Assembly: GCA_002021875.1 (NCBI GenBank)
Contig: CP018627.1
Coordinates: 2,480,001 to 2,544,000, forward strand
Origin: Streptomyces hygroscopicus
Lineage (GTDB): Bacteria > Actinomycetota > Actinomycetes > Streptomycetales > Streptomycetaceae
Length of the DNA: 64,000 nucleotides
Direction of reading: 5' to 3'
Part shown: positions 62,578 to 64,000 of the stretch, one piece after another
Layout: every line of letters begins with the position of its first letter
Numbering within the stretch: position 1 is the stretch's first letter
Made by a program: the position numbers and the translations under genes
Notes under the pieces: model-generated
Told to the model about the DNA's origin: nothing
Seen by the model: the letters and a program-made list of their open reading frames with translations, nothing else
The model's database searches: none

Positions 62578-62996
62578 GCTCAATGCGGGTAGGCGGTCAC
62601 ATGTCTGGCGTTATGCTCGCCACTCTGGTGGTGCCAAGAAAATCCGACCAGATGCCTTACTTACTCGATCACCCAATGACTTACCCCAGGGGCCTGATGT
62701 CTAATGCCTTCATATGCAATTGGGTGGATAACGCCTCTCCAAGCGGCCACACTCACGGGACCATCGTTCCACCCTGCCCGGGAGGGCGCCCCCGACTGGC
62801 AGCCCCCGACGTCACCCCCGGTGGGCCTTCCAACCCAGCCCGGGGGCTCAGGGTTCTGCCCAGGCAGATGCACTCCCTGGACGCCGGAGCGATCCGGCCA
62901 CGGCGTCTTCTTCGATCACCCCGGTGCTTGGGAATGCCTGGAATGTGATGCCCGTTGTGGCAAACAGGTTGTCTGTCGTACCCGCAGGAGGCAAGC
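62578..62996. other. Intergenic region
   Basis: No gene recognised in about 420 bases. Confidence 0.4.
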
Positions 62997-63404
62997 ATGT
63001 ACGGCGATGCGGCGACGGTCCGCAAGATCCTCACAGAGTTGGGAAACACTTGGGCGATAGTCGGCCTGTCTTCCAACCAGCAGCGCGCGGCCTACGGGGT
63101 CGCCGGGATTCTCCAGCGTTACGGCAAACGGGTCATACCCGTACACCCCAAAGCCGAGTCAGTGCACGGCGAGCAGGGATACCCGATACTCTCTGCAATT
63201 CCATTCGAAGTCGATGTCGTGGACGTGTTCGTCAACAGCGACCTGGCGGGGCCCGTCGCCGACGAGGCCGTCACCATCGGCGCCAAAGCCGTCTGGTTCC
63301 AGCTCGGCGTCATCGACCCGGAAGCCTACGACCGCACCCGCGCCGCCGGGCTCACCATGGTCATGGACCGCTGCCCCGCCATCGAGATCCCCCGGCTCGG
63401 CTGA
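62997..63404 (+). CDS. CoA-binding domain protein (YccU-like)
   Basis: A protein of 135 residues from ATG 62997. It has a Rossmann-type CoA_binding_2 domain: [66 protein letters not shown] and [13 protein letters not shown]. Members bind CoA or acyl-CoA and are small cytosolic proteins of unclear role. A truncated copy follows directly. Confidence 0.9.
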   Translation: MYGDAATVRKILTELGNTWAIVGLSSNQQRAAYGVAGILQRYGKRVIPVHPKAESVHGEQGYPILSAIPFEVDVVDVFVNSDLAGPVADEAVTIGAKAVWFQLGVIDPEAYDRTRAAGLTMVMDRCPAIEIPRLG

Positions 63405-63462
63405 GAACCTTCACGCCGACCATTCCATACGAAATGGGATAGCACCTGCGTGCACTGTCTCC

Positions 63463-63657
63463 ATCGACGTGGTCGATGTCTTCGTCAACAGCGAACTGGC
63501 GGGCCCGGTCGCCGACGAGGCCGTGGCCATCGGCGCCAAGGCCGTCTGGTTCCAGCTCGACGTCATCGACGAGGCCGCGTACGAGCGCACCCGCGCCGCC
63601 GGGCTCGCCATGGTGATGGACCGCTGCCCGGCCATCGAGATCCCCCGGCTGGGCTGA
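63463..63657 (+). pseudogene. Truncated tandem copy of the CoA-binding gene (C-terminal half)
   Basis: From [20 protein letters not shown] to [12 protein letters not shown] it repeats the last 64 residues of the gene before it, with about eight changes. The N-terminal Rossmann half is absent and there is no proper start, so it is a partial duplicate. Confidence 0.8.
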
Positions 63658-63680
63658 GCGCACCGCCGTACTGTCGAAGT

Positions 63681-63932
63681 ATGGAGTTCCGCATTACCGC
63701 GGATGAGCAGCGCGTTCTGTTCCTCATCGTGGACTATCTGGACGCCGGCCATGCTCCGACCGTCGACGAGCTGTCGCGTGCCGCTGACGGGGACGTGATG
63801 AGGGATGTCGCCACTCTCCGCTCCAAGGGCTGGATCCTCGTGCGCCACGTCGACGAACGCCCAACGGTGATTGGTCTCTCCCCCATGGCAGTGGCAGCCG
63901 TCAGGAACCTGCGCTACGGCCGACGCGAGTGA
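63681..63932 (+). CDS. Small winged-helix-like protein
   Basis: A protein of 83 residues from ATG 63681: MEFRITADEQRVLFLIVDYL, TVDELSRAADGDVMRDVATL, RSKGWILVRHVDERPTVIGL, then a helix. The order helix, helix, recognition-like helix, two strands fits a winged-helix DNA-binding domain. Family not recognised. Confidence 0.6.
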   Translation: MEFRITADEQRVLFLIVDYLDAGHAPTVDELSRAADGDVMRDVATLRSKGWILVRHVDERPTVIGLSPMAVAAVRNLRYGRRE

Positions 63933-64000
63933 AGAAGCCCCACCCGGCGCCACGGGGGAAGCACACGGACGGGGCCGCTGTTGGAGTGCTAGCTCCTCTT

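Overview
This is high-GC actinobacterial DNA, almost certainly Streptomyces. GC is near 70%, GTG starts and ATGA/GTGA stop-start overlaps are common, and several families are typical of the genus (SARP/STAND regulators, a DUF6082-like protein, an actinobacterial IHF, Streptomyces-type integrase transposases). The density of transposons and broken genes suggests an accessory region such as a chromosome arm, a large plasmid or an old integrated element.

Layout. (1) 1-13230, minus strand: one long Tad/Flp-type pilus and secretion locus. In transcription order it has a lipoprotein, an exported protein, a SAF/CpaB-like protein, a CpaE/TadZ-like ATPase, the TadA/CpaF ATPase, TadB, TadC, a Flp-like small protein, two TadE-like proteins, a TadG-like protein and a membrane LysM-BTAD protein. 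After a 13-bp tandem repeat array come a MoxR-like ATPase and a truncated HExxH (vWA/metallopeptidase-type) gene. (2) 13583-22201: an anti-sigma-type ATPase gene whose upstream leader ORF is cut by a complete 8.07-kb Tn3-family transposon (14130-22196; 51-bp perfect inverted repeats, 5-bp duplication GAGTG). It carries tnpA, a zinc-finger serine recombinase, an IHF paralogue, a beta-propeller protein and several unknown genes. (3) 22655-29766: nested insertion sequences. IS5 fragments flank a broken IS481 transposase gene. That gene is interrupted by an IS21-family element (23675-27262, duplication GATGCT) which carries a methyltransferase besides istA and istB. A complete IS4-type element (8-bp duplication) follows.

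(4) 29832-41544: an intact block that I consider the most interesting system. An XRE regulator and an HD-domain nucleotidase are on the minus strand. On the plus strand come a primase-polymerase-like protein, a zinc-ribbon-like protein, LuxR-type and IclR-type regulators and a DUF6082-like protein. Then comes a tightly coupled operon: a thymidylate-synthase-like enzyme with an Asn-to-Asp change expected to favour cytosine nucleotides, a tandem nucleoside diphosphate kinase, a radical SAM enzyme, a DEDDh exonuclease, a P-loop kinase, an aldo/keto reductase and a degenerate Nudix-like protein. The set looks like synthesis and dephosphorylation of a modified nucleotide or nucleoside, or a dNTP-based defence. 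(5) 41996-49233: two large STAND proteins (NB-ARC/TPR and SARP/NB-ARC/TPR) around a GT-B-like gene pair, plus a possible 49-residue exported peptide.

(6) 49624-58845: a transposon graveyard. It holds several integrase-type transposases (two intact), a two-repeat type I-E-like CRISPR remnant, two tRNA-3'-end-like direct repeats, a complete IS5-family element with an accessory gene, a decapitated TetR gene and an IS3 element inside a decayed transposase. (7) 59050-63932: an exported HNH nuclease, a small exported protein and its nonsense-mutated copy, an integrase remnant, a CoA-binding protein with a truncated tandem copy, and a small winged-helix-like protein.
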